Shown: positions 1 to 7,123 of the stretch, one piece after another
How the letters are laid out: each line of letters starts with the position of its first letter
Position numbering within the stretch: position 1 is the first letter of the stretch
NCBI GenBank assembly: GCA_036839715.1
Contig: DAITDU010000013.1
Span: 1 to 45,686, forward strand
Length of the DNA: 45,686 bases
Direction: 5' to 3'
Origin: Thermocaproicibacter sp002410755
Lineage (GTDB): Bacteria; Bacillota; Clostridia; Oscillospirales; Acutalibacteraceae
The notes under the pieces: generated by a model
The model's input: only the letters and a program-made list of their open reading frames with translations
What the model was told of the DNA's origin: nothing
Database searches by the model: none
Program-made: the position numbers and the translations under genes

Positions 1-53
1 CGGACGACCTGCGCATTACGAATGCGCTGCTCTACCAACTGAGCCACAGTAGC
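1..53 (-). tRNA. tRNA-Thr (anticodon CGT), 5' part; 3' end off the window
   Basis: Read on the minus strand, the sequence gives a 7-nt acceptor strand, a D arm (GGCTC...GAGC), an anticodon arm GCGCA-TTCGTAA-TGCGC, a variable loop and the start of the T arm. The 7-nt anticodon loop places CGT as anticodon, which reads the threonine codon ACG. The T loop and 3' acceptor strand lie beyond position 1. A good promoter lies just upstream. Confidence 0.93.
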
Positions 54-72
54 ATAAATCTATGACCAACTA

Positions 73-101
73 AGTATACTAAAGAAGTAATCCGCAGTCA
101 A
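73..101 (-). promoter_or_regulatory. sigma-A promoter of the tRNA-Thr gene
   Basis: On the minus strand, -35 TTGACT (96-101) and -10 TATACT (73-78) are separated by exactly 17 bases, so transcription should start about 12 bases before the tRNA. Both boxes differ from consensus by one base. Confidence 0.85.
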
Positions 102-125
102 GCCTTTTCATAAAAAATATATTCT

Positions 126-150
126 AATTTGTGAATAGCATTCACAAATT
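126..150. promoter_or_regulatory. palindromic operator candidate upstream of the XRE regulator
   Basis: AATTTGTGAAT (126-136) and ATTCACAAATT (140-150) form a perfect 11-bp inverted repeat around a 3-base centre. A third half-site-like TATGTGAAC follows at 153-161, and an AT-rich TATATAAT lies at 173-180. Arrays of this sort are typical autoregulatory operators of XRE/SinR-like repressors. That the neighbouring regulator binds here is inference. Confidence 0.6.
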
Positions 151-243
151 TTATATGTGAACAAACAGATATTATATAATTTTCTTATAATTATCTTGGC
201 CCTTTCGTCAAGATTCTGTAAAAGTAATCCCTAAAAGGGTGGA

Positions 244-639
244 ATGGAATTGCTAAAAATCAACGAAAGGCTGCGTGAGTTGCGCGTGAAATGCGGTTAT
301 ACGCAGAGTCAGGTTGCAAAGTTACTGAATATCGACCGCTCCACTTACGCATACTACGAAACGGGAAAAACACGGCCGGATATTTCTTCCATCCTGATGC
401 TTTCCAAAATTTTCAACATTCCGATCAATGAACTGCTGGCAGATGAGTCCGTGCCAAAAGGTGTCGCGGACAGCGGTTCAATGGATTATATATGCGGGAA
501 AAAAAATTCAAGCCGGATTTTTGATCTCTCACGAGATGAGAAAGAGCTGGTAGGTGCTTTTCGCACCTGTTCACCAGAAGAAAGAAAAAGGATTCTGGAA
601 AATGCCATGGACACCGTCGGAAAACATGCAGGCAAATAA
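244..639 (+). CDS. XRE-family helix-turn-helix transcriptional regulator
   Basis: This 131-residue protein begins with an XRE/Cro-C1 type helix-turn-helix domain (about residues 5-60). It has the usual pattern LRELRVKCGYTQSQVAKLLN followed by a recognition helix with DRSTYAYYETGKTRPD, and a hydrophobic pocket ending in INELL. The C-terminal half is charged and helical (DEKELVGAFRTCSPEERKR), consistent with a dimerisation tail. The ATG follows an AAAGGGTGG ribosome site. Family proteins bind palindromic DNA and often repress their own gene, and a perfect inverted repeat lies about 95 bases upstream. Regulated genes other than itself cannot be named. A weak hairpin with a T-rich tail follows the gene. 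Confidence 0.9.
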   Translation: MELLKINERLRELRVKCGYTQSQVAKLLNIDRSTYAYYETGKTRPDISSILMLSKIFNIPINELLADESVPKGVADSGSMDYICGKKNSSRIFDLSRDEKELVGAFRTCSPEERKRILENAMDTVGKHAGK

Positions 640-671
640 TTAAATAATATAGGTAAAATGATAAGGTAAAG

Positions 672-708
672 AGAAGTCCGCCGCTTTTGCGTGTGGGCTT
701 TCTTTTTT
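672..708 (+). terminator. probable intrinsic terminator after the XRE gene
   Basis: GAAGTCC and GGGCTTTC pair imperfectly around an inner CGC-TTTT-GCG hairpin and are followed by TTTTTT. The outer stem has mismatches, so strength is uncertain. Confidence 0.5.
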
Positions 709-730
709 GCTTCCCCGAAGCGGAAAATTG

Positions 731-739
731 TGATAGAAT
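731..739 (+). promoter_or_regulatory. possible extended -10 promoter of the DUF4364 gene
   Basis: TGATAGAAT fits the extended -10 pattern TGn-TATAAT, 21 bases before the ATG. No convincing -35 is visible at 17 bases, so this is tentative. The resulting leader would be very short. Confidence 0.35.
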
Positions 740-759
740 AGAAAGTGGAGGAGATTGCC

Positions 760-1350
760 ATGAACTATGATGCTTTTACTGCAGGCATCAACCCCGGCGG
801 GCTGCGGTCAAAAAATGAAATACGCATTCTAATCTGTTATCTACTTTCCAGTATGGAAGCACCGCTTGCAAAAGCAGACCTGATTGGCATTATTGTAGAT
901 AATGGGCTTGCAAATTATTTTGAGACGATGGATGCAGTTGCCGACTTGGCCGGGAAAAACATTATTGCTGTGGACAAAAGTGAACAGGAACTCTGCACTG
1001 CGACAGAAACTGCAAAGATGATTTCAAAACAGCTTACTTCAGACCTGCCGCCTGCCGTGCGGCATAAGGCACTTTGTGCAGCCATCAATCTTCTTGCTAA
1101 AGCAAAGCGCGAGCGTGAGAACCATGTAGACATCAAGCGATCGGGAAAAGGGTACCGTGTTGCCTGCCATATTTCCGGCGGGGACACTGATTTAATGGAT
1201 ATTACGCTTTATATGCCCGACTTTGCCCAGGCGGAAATCGTCAAAGAAAATTTTCAGGCATCACCCGAAACCGTTTACCGGATGCTTCTGGCTCTCGTGA
1301 CCTGGAATCAGGACATCGCAGCAGGTATCCTACTGAAAGATAGCAAATAG
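760..1350 (+). CDS. DUF4364 family protein
   Basis: This 196-residue protein matches what I recognise as DUF4364, a family widespread in Clostridia with no firmly assigned function. The N-terminal part (KNEIRILICYLLSSMEAPL, then an ADLIGIIVDNGLANYFE helix pair) looks like a winged-helix fold. The C-terminal part (DITLYMPDFAQAEIVKENF, then PETVYRMLLALVT) is a mixed alpha/beta domain. The ATG at 760 is chosen over an in-frame GTG at 745, because the GTG lies inside the ribosome site GGAGGA, which is 7 bases before this ATG. The gene stands alone between the XRE gene and dedA, and may act as a DNA-binding regulator; that is inference. Confidence 0.85.
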   Translation: MNYDAFTAGINPGGLRSKNEIRILICYLLSSMEAPLAKADLIGIIVDNGLANYFETMDAVADLAGKNIIAVDKSEQELCTATETAKMISKQLTSDLPPAVRHKALCAAINLLAKAKRERENHVDIKRSGKGYRVACHISGGDTDLMDITLYMPDFAQAEIVKENFQASPETVYRMLLALVTWNQDIAAGILLKDSK

Positions 1351-1448
1351 CACTGGAAAGCAGGACACCCGCAGGCCAAAGCCACTGTGGGAGACTGGTT
1401 ATAATAAATTATAAAAGCAAAAAAAGACTGCCGAAAGGAGACGTGCGC

Positions 1449-2102
1449 TTGAACTTCAGTTTTTTTGTCGAATTCTTCCTTCATTTGGACACACATCTCA
1501 GCAATCTTATGCAGCAATATGGCACAACAGTTTATATCTTTCTGTTCTTTGTCATATTCTGTGAGACAGGGCTTGTTGTTACGCCCTTTTTGCCCGGTGA
1601 TTCCCTGATTTTTGCAGCCGGTGCGCTGGTCGCAACAGGTATCATGAGCTGGGGTGCGCTTCCGCTTTTTATTGTTGCAGCTATTACCGGCAATATGCTG
1701 AATTACCAGATTGGACGTTTGCTAAACACGAAAATGAAGCAACGTGAAAAAGTCCGTTTCGTCAAGCGGGAATATCTTGACCGGACACAGAAGTTCTTTG
1801 ACAAATACGGTGGTGCAACGATTATCATCACACGTTTTATGCCAATCCTGCGGACTTTTTCCCCTTTTGTTGCCGGGATCGGCAAAATGCCATACAGGCG
1901 GTTCCTTTTTTTTAATGCCATCGGGGGGCTCTCATGGGCAACAGCATTTTTCCTCATTGGTTATTTCTTTGGCAACCTGCCGTTGGTGAAATCGCATTTC
2001 AGCATCATAGTAGTAGGCATCGTTGGCGTTTCCATACTCCCTGCACTGATTGCATTTCTAAGAGGAAGAAAAACGGCCAGAGAAGAAGATGAAAATATCT
2101 AA
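1449..2102 (+). CDS. DedA family membrane protein
   Basis: This protein of about 217 residues has several hydrophobic segments and the DedA/SNARE-associated (VTT) signature: CETGLVVTPFLPGDSLIFAA near residue 40, then GNMLNYQIGR, then FDKYGGATIIITRFMPILRTFSPFVAG with the conserved membrane-embedded arginines. Members are proposed lipid scramblases or transporters that recycle undecaprenyl phosphate or phosphatidylethanolamine at the cytoplasmic membrane. The start is taken as TTG at 1449, since GAAAGGAG ends 8 bases before it; an in-frame GTG at 1443 would be only 2 bases from that site. The stop overlaps the stop of the convergent PAP2 gene by 4 bases. Both proteins could concern undecaprenyl-phosphate metabolism. 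Confidence 0.92.
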   Translation: MNFSFFVEFFLHLDTHLSNLMQQYGTTVYIFLFFVIFCETGLVVTPFLPGDSLIFAAGALVATGIMSWGALPLFIVAAITGNMLNYQIGRLLNTKMKQREKVRFVKREYLDRTQKFFDKYGGATIIITRFMPILRTFSPFVAGIGKMPYRRFLFFNAIGGLSWATAFFLIGYFFGNLPLVKSHFSIIVVGIVGVSILPALIAFLRGRKTAREEDENI

Positions 2103-2764
2103 TGTCCGTCCGCTGGTCCTGTTTTCCATTGCTTCCCAAAACGCCCGGGACGCTCTGAGAGATAGGCCACAAAGAACGCCTGGGCAAAGCCCGCAAAAAA
2201 TCCTGCCGCCACATCGCTTGGATAGTGGACTCCAAGAAAGGCGCGGCTGATGCCGATTGCCACGGCAAGCAGAAGAAGCAGTACGGCACAGATGCTGCGC
2301 CATGGTTTCCGAAAGTAGGCAAGGCAAAGGCAAATCAGCGAACCATAAAAAGCTGCATTGACCATGGCATGTGCACTTGGAAAGCTGAACCCGCTTTCTG
2401 CAATCAGCCACCGACTTTCAGATGGCCTTTGCCGTCGGAAAATTTCTTTCAGAATATAATTGGCTCCCCACGCAACAGGAGGGTTCAAAGCCGCAGAGAA
2501 TCCGTGAGACCGGAAACTTTTTTTTCGGATTCCGGCTACTAGAAAAAACACAGCGGCAGGTGTGATGATCCATGCTGAGCCACAGAAAGTCAGGCCAATC
2601 ATCAGCCGTTTCATAGGTGGATTATCGTATTTCATCAGGGCATCATAAACCGTCTTATCAAAGCTGCCGAGCCTCCCGGAGAGAAGGCACAGAGCGAAAA
2701 GCGCAAACCCACAAACGCAGAGCACCACAAACAGGAGCAACTCCTTTGGCCTTTTCCACCACAC
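2099..2764 (-). CDS. PAP2-family membrane phosphatase
   Basis: This protein of about 221 residues has six hydrophobic segments and all three motifs of the PAP2 acid phosphatase family. They are KEIFRRQRP (K-x6-RP), FPSAHAM (PSGH-type, with Ala for Gly) and SRAFLGVHYPSD (SR-x5-H-x3-D). Enzymes of this type dephosphorylate lipid phosphates such as undecaprenyl pyrophosphate or phosphatidylglycerol phosphate at the outer membrane face. Translation is taken from GTG at 2764; a GGGAG lies very close upstream and another AGGA slightly further, so the exact start is not certain. The gene converges on dedA with a 4-base overlap of stop codons, leaving no room for a terminator between them. Confidence 0.88.
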   Translation of the reverse strand: MWWKRPKELLLFVVLCVCGFALFALCLLSGRLGSFDKTVYDALMKYDNPPMKRLMIGLTFCGSAWIITPAAVFFLVAGIRKKSFRSHGFSAALNPPVAWGANYILKEIFRRQRPSESRWLIAESGFSFPSAHAMVNAAFYGSLICLCLAYFRKPWRSICAVLLLLLAVAIGISRAFLGVHYPSDVAAGFFAGFAQAFFVAYLSERPGRFGKQWKTGPADGH

Positions 2765-2923
2765 TTCTCCCGTATTTCCTCTTCTCCTTCGATTTGATTT
2801 GGTTTCCTGCTTATTTTAGCAGATAATTTCCTCCTCGGCAAGATACTTGAGTGTCCATTCCTGCGTTTTCTTTCAAATGAAAAAATGCAGCACTTTACCG
2901 AAACAGGGGATACATAATCTAAG

Positions 2924-3503
2924 ATGAAAAAAGTTGATTATCAGCATTTTGGCCGGTTCCTTTGCCCAAATACACTGGCAGTGTAGGGGGACGATCTTTA
3001 TTTCTGCGTAAAAAAAGCGGATTTCAGTGAAAACAAGTATCAATCCGACCTTTTCCGCCTGCACGATGGGAAAGTACAGCAGCTTACTTTCTCTGGGGAC
3101 ATTGGAGAATATCATCTTCTGGAATGCGGCATTGCCTTTGCATCCCTGCGGAAAAAAAGTGACAGGGAGACTGCTTCCAAAGGTATCCCGCTGACCGTAC
3201 TGCAAAAGCTCCCCTACGACGGCGGAGAAGCACAGGAGTTCCTGCGTCTCCCCTACTCTCGTCACCAGCTTATGCTTCCTTTCAGAAAGCCAGCCGCTTT
3301 TTCTCCATTCGGATGAGGATTTCTGCTGCCCGCTGTCCGGCGGGCTTCAGATGTTTACAGCGCTTCGGGTACATGATATTCCCACGCGGCTGTGCATTTT
3401 TAAAGGAGAAAATCACAATTTTTCACGCGGCGGCAAGCCAAAACACCGTGTCCGCCGCCTGAAAGAAATCACTGAGTGGTTTGAAAAATACTTAAAAGAA
3501 TAA
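2924..3503 (+). pseudogene. remnant of an S9 (prolyl oligopeptidase/acylaminoacyl type) peptidase
   Basis: Reading from ATG 2924 gives MKKVDYQHFGRFLCPNTLAV, an in-frame TAG, then about 95 further codons like the start of the S9 beta-propeller (GDDLYFCVKKADFSENKY; SDLFRLHDGKVQQLTF). From about 3308, in another frame, comes a clear S9 C-terminus: HSDEDFCCPLSGGLQMFTAL, then FKGENHNFSRGGKPKHR and a WFEKYLKE end with stop at 3501. This keeps the catalytic Asp (in HSDEDF) and His (in GENHNF) regions, but the whole middle with the catalytic Ser is gone. Family members are about 650-700 residues; about 190 codons remain. There is therefore at least one stop, one frameshift and a large internal deletion. 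It cannot make an active peptidase. Confidence 0.82.
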
Positions 3504-3530
3504 TTTTTAGCTGGATAAAAAACATGAAAG

Positions 3531-3566
3531 AGCCGGGGGCAGTTCACATCTTGCCTCCGGCTTTTT
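3531..3566. terminator. intrinsic terminator, likely bidirectional
   Basis: AGCCGGGGGCA (3531-3541) and TGCCTCCGGCT (3552-3562) form an 11-bp stem with one G-T pair, followed by TTTTT on the plus strand. It sits between the S9 remnant and the convergent uracil permease gene and can serve both sides. Confidence 0.8.
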
Positions 3567-3588
3567 GCTGTTTTGAAAAGCGGCCGAT

Positions 3589-4941
3589 TTACTTTACTTC
3601 CGCCTTTGCGGATTCCACCTCAGCTGGCACTTCTTCGATACTGGAAGGTAAATCGCTGTCATTTGCAATATGGCACTTGTCAAAAATCCAGAAGATGAAG
3701 CCAAGCAGCATTCCAACTACGCATGCCAGAACCATGCCCTTGAGTTGTACCTGGCCCATTTGCAGGCTTACACCGGAAAGTCCGGTTACAAAGACGACTG
3801 CCGTGAGGATTTGGTTGCGCGGTTTGTCGTAATTCACTTTTTTATCCACGAGGATACGCAGGCCGGAAGTGCCAATCATACCGTAGAGAAGGAAGGAGAT
3901 TCCCCCAATGACCGGTTGCGGGATGGTAGCAATCAGGGTGCTCATTTTTCCCATGACGCCGCACAGGACTGAAAGTACCGCGGCACCTCCAATTACCCAT
4001 ACGCTGTACACACCCGTCATAGCCATAACGCCGATATTCTCGCCGTAGGTTGTTGTCGGGACAGAACCAATCAGGCCGGACACTGCCGTCGAGATGTTGT
4101 CCCCCAAGAGGGAACGGTGCAGCCCTGGTTCTTTCAGCAAATCCTTACCGACTATTTTACTGGTGACAAGTTGGTGGCCAATATGTTCAGAGGCAATAAC
4201 CAGGAGAACCGGAAGCATGGTGAGCATTGCGTCTGGATGGTTAAAATCAGCAAGCTGAAAGTGAGGAAGTGAGAAAAAGCTCGCCTGCTGCACCGAGGTA
4301 AAGTCTACCATGCCAAGGCAAGCTGCTGCCACATATCCGGTGACAATGGCAATCAGAACGGAAAGAGTAGAAAGAAATTTACGGAATAGGATGGAACCAA
4401 AGACAGCCACACAGATCGTGATAAAGAAAACAGCCACGTTCTTAGGGTCAATCGGTTTATTCGCTGTAGAAATCAGGCCGCCGTTGCTTGCCGCGTTCCC
4501 GGCAAGCTCCAGGCCAATCAGGGCTACAACAGGCCCCATGGCTGCCGGCGGCAGGATAATGTCAATCCATTTGGTTCCGAAGCGGTACACGAAAGCTGCC
4601 AAAATACATCCGGCAATACCTACGACAACGAAGCCGCTTTGTGCTACAGCGAACGCCTGCATGTGCGTCATGCCAGAAGCCTCATATTTTGTCATAATAA
4701 TAAGGGACGGGCCGATGAATGCAAAGCTGGAACCGAGGTATGCTGGTGCTTCTCCTTTTGTAATCAGGATGAAAAACAGGGTTCCAAGGCCATTCATCAG
4801 CAGCACAATCGCCGGATTGATGCCAAACAGGGAAGGCACTAGGACGGAGGCACCAAACATTGCGAACATATGCTGGATACTTAGTGGGATGGCTTCCCTC
4901 ATCGGTGGACGTTCATCGACCTGAATAATTTTTCTTTGCAT
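3589..4941 (-). CDS. uraA: uracil permease (NCS2 / uracil-xanthine permease family)
   Basis: This 450-residue protein has about 12-14 hydrophobic segments and the hallmarks of NCS2 nucleobase:cation symporters. They include PLSIQHMFAMFGASVLVPSL at the N-terminus (the QH motif), GSSFAFIGP, the substrate-site glutamate in VIASEHIGHQLVTSKIVGKD, and a second-repeat stretch with TTTYGENIGVMAMTGVYS. It is expected to import uracil across the cytoplasmic membrane; xanthine specificity cannot be excluded by sequence reading alone. The start is ATG 4941, which follows GGGAG by 5 bases; an in-frame GTG 18 bases upstream lies in front of that site. No PyrR-type attenuator is visible in the short leader, and the gene seems to follow the terminator of the upstream flavin reductase gene. 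Confidence 0.92.
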   Translation of the reverse strand: MQRKIIQVDERPPMREAIPLSIQHMFAMFGASVLVPSLFGINPAIVLLMNGLGTLFFILITKGEAPAYLGSSFAFIGPSLIIMTKYEASGMTHMQAFAVAQSGFVVVGIAGCILAAFVYRFGTKWIDIILPPAAMGPVVALIGLELAGNAASNGGLISTANKPIDPKNVAVFFITICVAVFGSILFRKFLSTLSVLIAIVTGYVAAACLGMVDFTSVQQASFFSLPHFQLADFNHPDAMLTMLPVLLVIASEHIGHQLVTSKIVGKDLLKEPGLHRSLLGDNISTAVSGLIGSVPTTTYGENIGVMAMTGVYSVWVIGGAAVLSVLCGVMGKMSTLIATIPQPVIGGISFLLYGMIGTSGLRILVDKKVNYDKPRNQILTAVVFVTGLSGVSLQMGQVQLKGMVLACVVGMLLGFIFWIFDKCHIANDSDLPSSIEEVPAEVESAKAEVK

Positions 4942-4973
4942 TTTTACTCCCTCTTTCACAAGACTATAAACTC

Positions 4974-5013
4974 AAAAAAAAAGCCCGACCGATGTTTTTG
5001 CATCGGCTGAGCT
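4974..5013 (-). terminator. intrinsic terminator of the flavin reductase-rubredoxin gene
   Basis: On the minus strand, a stem with CCGATG/CATCGG (4989-4994 and 5001-5006), extended by further pairs to AGC/GCT, is followed by nine Ts (A-run 4974-4982). It lies just after the stop at 5020, before the uracil permease gene. Confidence 0.78.
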
Positions 5014-5019
5014 TTTTGG

Positions 5020-5682
5020 CTAACTTTGTTTCCGCCGGAAAGCGGATTTTGGTGCCCCACAAACGGGGCAAACCCAATCTTGAGGAAGTTCTTCAAAAGG
5101 AACGAGTGGATCATCGGCAACATATCCGCAAACGGAGCAAATCCAGCTTTCGGCATCTGTTTCCTTTCCGGATGGTGCTTCCTCATAATAAATGGGGGAA
5201 TTTTTGGGTATCCGGCCTTTAATAATATGTCGGTAATACTCATAAGTCATTGGGCGTCTCCTGACGGATTCGCTGCCCGCGAGAACCTCCGCAAGAAAGA
5301 CTGTGTGGCTGCGGGTTTCCATGCTTCCAACAACGTGGCAAAGAAACCAACAGCAGATGTTTTCCTTGATAACGGGAACCCCTTCCGCAAGGACACGGTA
5401 AGTGACATTCTTTAGCTTGTCGGCATTGCGCCCGGAATTAAATCCCAATGCGCCGATTACGGCGCCGGACGTATCTTCCGACAGAACAGAAACTGTAAAC
5501 AGCCCCGTCTTTGCAATGCAGTCATGGCTGAAATTGTCATGGCTCACACTCACGGCAACAATGTCTGGTGTGTTGGAAACCTGCATTACGGTGCTGACGA
5601 TACAGGCGGAGACTTTTTCCCCATTGCTGACGCCGAGGGCATAAATACCATAGCTCAGAGATTTAAAAACATCCTCCGTCAA
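5020..5682 (-). CDS. flavin reductase domain-rubredoxin fusion (high-molecular-weight rubredoxin type)
   Basis: About 220 residues. The first 165 or so form a flavin reductase-like FMN-binding domain (SYGIYALGVSNGEKVSACIV; VSVSHDNFSHDCI; FTVSVLSEDTSG). The last 45 are a rubredoxin with two CxxC iron ligand pairs, CSVCGY and CPVCGA, around the DWVCP motif. Fusions of this kind (Hrb in Moorella and relatives) pass electrons from NAD(P)H to rubredoxin partners that reduce oxygen, peroxide or NO in anaerobes. The start is TTG 5682, 8 bases after AAAGGAGG; an in-frame GTG at 5691 abuts that site and is unlikely. The gene has its own promoter and terminator, so it is probably monocistronic. Electron partners are not in the window. 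Confidence 0.9.
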   Translation of the reverse strand: MTEDVFKSLSYGIYALGVSNGEKVSACIVSTVMQVSNTPDIVAVSVSHDNFSHDCIAKTGLFTVSVLSEDTSGAVIGALGFNSGRNADKLKNVTYRVLAEGVPVIKENICCWFLCHVVGSMETRSHTVFLAEVLAGSESVRRRPMTYEYYRHIIKGRIPKNSPIYYEEAPSGKETDAESWICSVCGYVADDPLVPFEELPQDWVCPVCGAPKSAFRRKQS

Positions 5683-5713
5683 TCGTCGCACCTCCTTTTA
5701 CGCATTTCTTTTT

Positions 5714-5741
5714 ATTATATCATCCGTTTTTCAGAATACAA
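5714..5741 (-). promoter_or_regulatory. promoter of the flavin reductase-rubredoxin gene
   Basis: On the minus strand, TTGTAT (5736-5741) and a perfect TATAAT (5714-5719) are 16 bases apart, and the -10 is preceded by TGA, giving an extended -10. The ribosome site follows about 20 bases later. Confidence 0.75.
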
Positions 5742-5745
5742 GAGT

Positions 5746-7029
5746 TCAGTGGAGATTTTTTTCATCTTTTTTAATTTCTTCCCAGTAGCGGGCAAAAGCG
5801 CGTTCCGTCTTATTGTCCCCGCAGCGGTAGTAGCAGGTGCCGGCAAGTTCGTCCGGAAGATACTGCTGCCGCACCCAGTGGTTTGGAAAATCATGCGGGT
5901 ACTGATAAAACTGCCCTTTGTGCGGGTTATCTGCACCATCACAGTGTTTATTCTGAAGCTGGCGCGGGATTGGACCGGACTTCCCGTTGCGAATATCCGC
6001 AATCGCAGCGTCTATGGCGCAGTAGGCAGAATTTGACTTCGGCGCAAGGCATACAAGCACAACGGCATCTGCAAGCGGAATCCGCGCTTCCGGGAGCCCC
6101 ACCTGCACTGCTGCATCAACAGCAGCCTTAACAATCGGGAGAATCTGCGGGTATGCAAGGCCAACATCCTCAGCAGCACAGACCATCAGGCGGCGGCAGG
6201 CAGAGGGCAAGTCACCCGCTTCCAGAAGACGGGCCAGATAATGGAGAGCCGCATCCGGGTCTGATCCGCGCATGGATTTTTGGAACGCAGAGAGAATATC
6301 ATAATGCTCATCCCCCGCCCGGTCATAGCGCAGAGCAGAGCGCTGCGTCAGCTCCCGGGCTGCCTCCAAAGTTATCCGGCAGGAACCGTCGGACTCTGTG
6401 CCGGCGGAAAGCGTACAGAGCTCCACCGCATTCATTGACTTGCGGACGTCGCCGCCGCAGGCCATGGCAATATACTCTGCCGCGCCGTCTTCTACGGTAA
6501 TCTTCCGGTTCTGTTCCGCCTCCTCAAAGCGGAATGCCCGCTTTACGGCTTCCAGCACATCCTGCCGTTCCACAGGCTTGAATTCAAACACGGTGGAACG
6601 GCTGAGGATTGCACCATAGACGTAAAAATAAGGGTTTTCTGTCGTAGCGGCGATCAGTGTAATCGAGCCGTTTTCCATAAACTCGAGAAGCGTCTGCTGT
6701 TGCTTCTTATTAAAGTATTGGATTTCGTCAAGATACAGGAGAATGCCGTTCGGCGCTTCAAACGTATTCAGGCGGCTTACAATGTCACGGATATCCGAGG
6801 TGGAAGCAGTTGTACCGTTCAGTTTGCAGAGGGTGCGCTTTGTGCGCCGGGCTATGATGGATGCGAGCGTCGTCTTCCCTACGCCCGCAGGGCCATAAAA
6901 GACCATGTTTGGGATTTCGCCGGACTCAATGATGCACCGCAGCGGCTTACCTTCATCCAGCAGGTGGTGCTGGCCAACAATTTCATCCAGTGTTTTGGGG
7001 CGGAGCCTGTCCGCAAGGGGAGCAGACAT
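5746..7029 (-). CDS. rarA: replication-associated recombination protein A (RarA/MgsA AAA+ ATPase)
   Basis: This 427-residue protein starts MSAPLADRLRPKTLDEIVGQ, the RarA N-terminus. It has a Walker A GPAGVGKTT near residue 50, Walker B ILLYLDEIQYF and sensor 1 IAATTENPYF. C-terminally it has the tetramerisation domain (DPDAALHYLARLLEAGDLPS; AEDVGLAYPQ) and an HCDGADNPHKGQFYQYPHDFPNHWV-type end, here partly quoted in positions 375-400. RarA acts at stalled replication forks in the cytoplasm, binding SSB and DNA ends. ATG 7029 follows AGAAGG; the 60 codons of open frame upstream run through the glyA terminator and are not coding. A -10 box (7072-7077) lies in the glyA terminator tail, so rarA may have its own weak promoter or rely on readthrough from glyA. 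Confidence 0.95.
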   Translation of the reverse strand: MSAPLADRLRPKTLDEIVGQHHLLDEGKPLRCIIESGEIPNMVFYGPAGVGKTTLASIIARRTKRTLCKLNGTTASTSDIRDIVSRLNTFEAPNGILLYLDEIQYFNKKQQQTLLEFMENGSITLIAATTENPYFYVYGAILSRSTVFEFKPVERQDVLEAVKRAFRFEEAEQNRKITVEDGAAEYIAMACGGDVRKSMNAVELCTLSAGTESDGSCRITLEAARELTQRSALRYDRAGDEHYDILSAFQKSMRGSDPDAALHYLARLLEAGDLPSACRRLMVCAAEDVGLAYPQILPIVKAAVDAAVQVGLPEARIPLADAVVLVCLAPKSNSAYCAIDAAIADIRNGKSGPIPRQLQNKHCDGADNPHKGQFYQYPHDFPNHWVRQQYLPDELAGTCYYRCGDNKTERAFARYWEEIKKDEKNLH

Positions 7030-7079
7030 AAAAAGCCTTCTTTCCGGGAATGGACTTTTCCTTTTACCTATATTATAGC

Positions 7080-7108
7080 AAAAAAATGCCCCCGGAAAAC
7101 CGGGGACA
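7080..7108 (-). terminator. intrinsic terminator of glyA
   Basis: On the minus strand, TGTCCCCGG (7100-7108) pairs with CCGGGGGCA (7087-7095) around a 4-base loop and is followed by a run of seven Ts (7080-7086). It lies 16 bases after the glyA stop. The T-run leads straight into a TATAAT-like box (7072-7077) for rarA. Confidence 0.9.
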
Positions 7109-7123
7109 CCGGGAAATTGCAAA

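Noticed and set aside
2099..2102. Four-base overlap of dedA and PAP2 stop codons as a sign of a sequencing error
   Set aside because: Both reading frames end with intact family C-termini. Convergent overlaps of this size are common in compact genomes.
4310..4924. A 204-codon open frame on the plus strand opposite the uracil permease gene
   Set aside because: Composition-driven shadow of a membrane protein gene; no start signal and no family pattern.
4942..5019. A PyrR or other attenuator ahead of the uracil permease gene
   Set aside because: The only hairpin there has its T-run directly after the upstream gene and reads as that gene's terminator. No PyrR-binding loop is seen.
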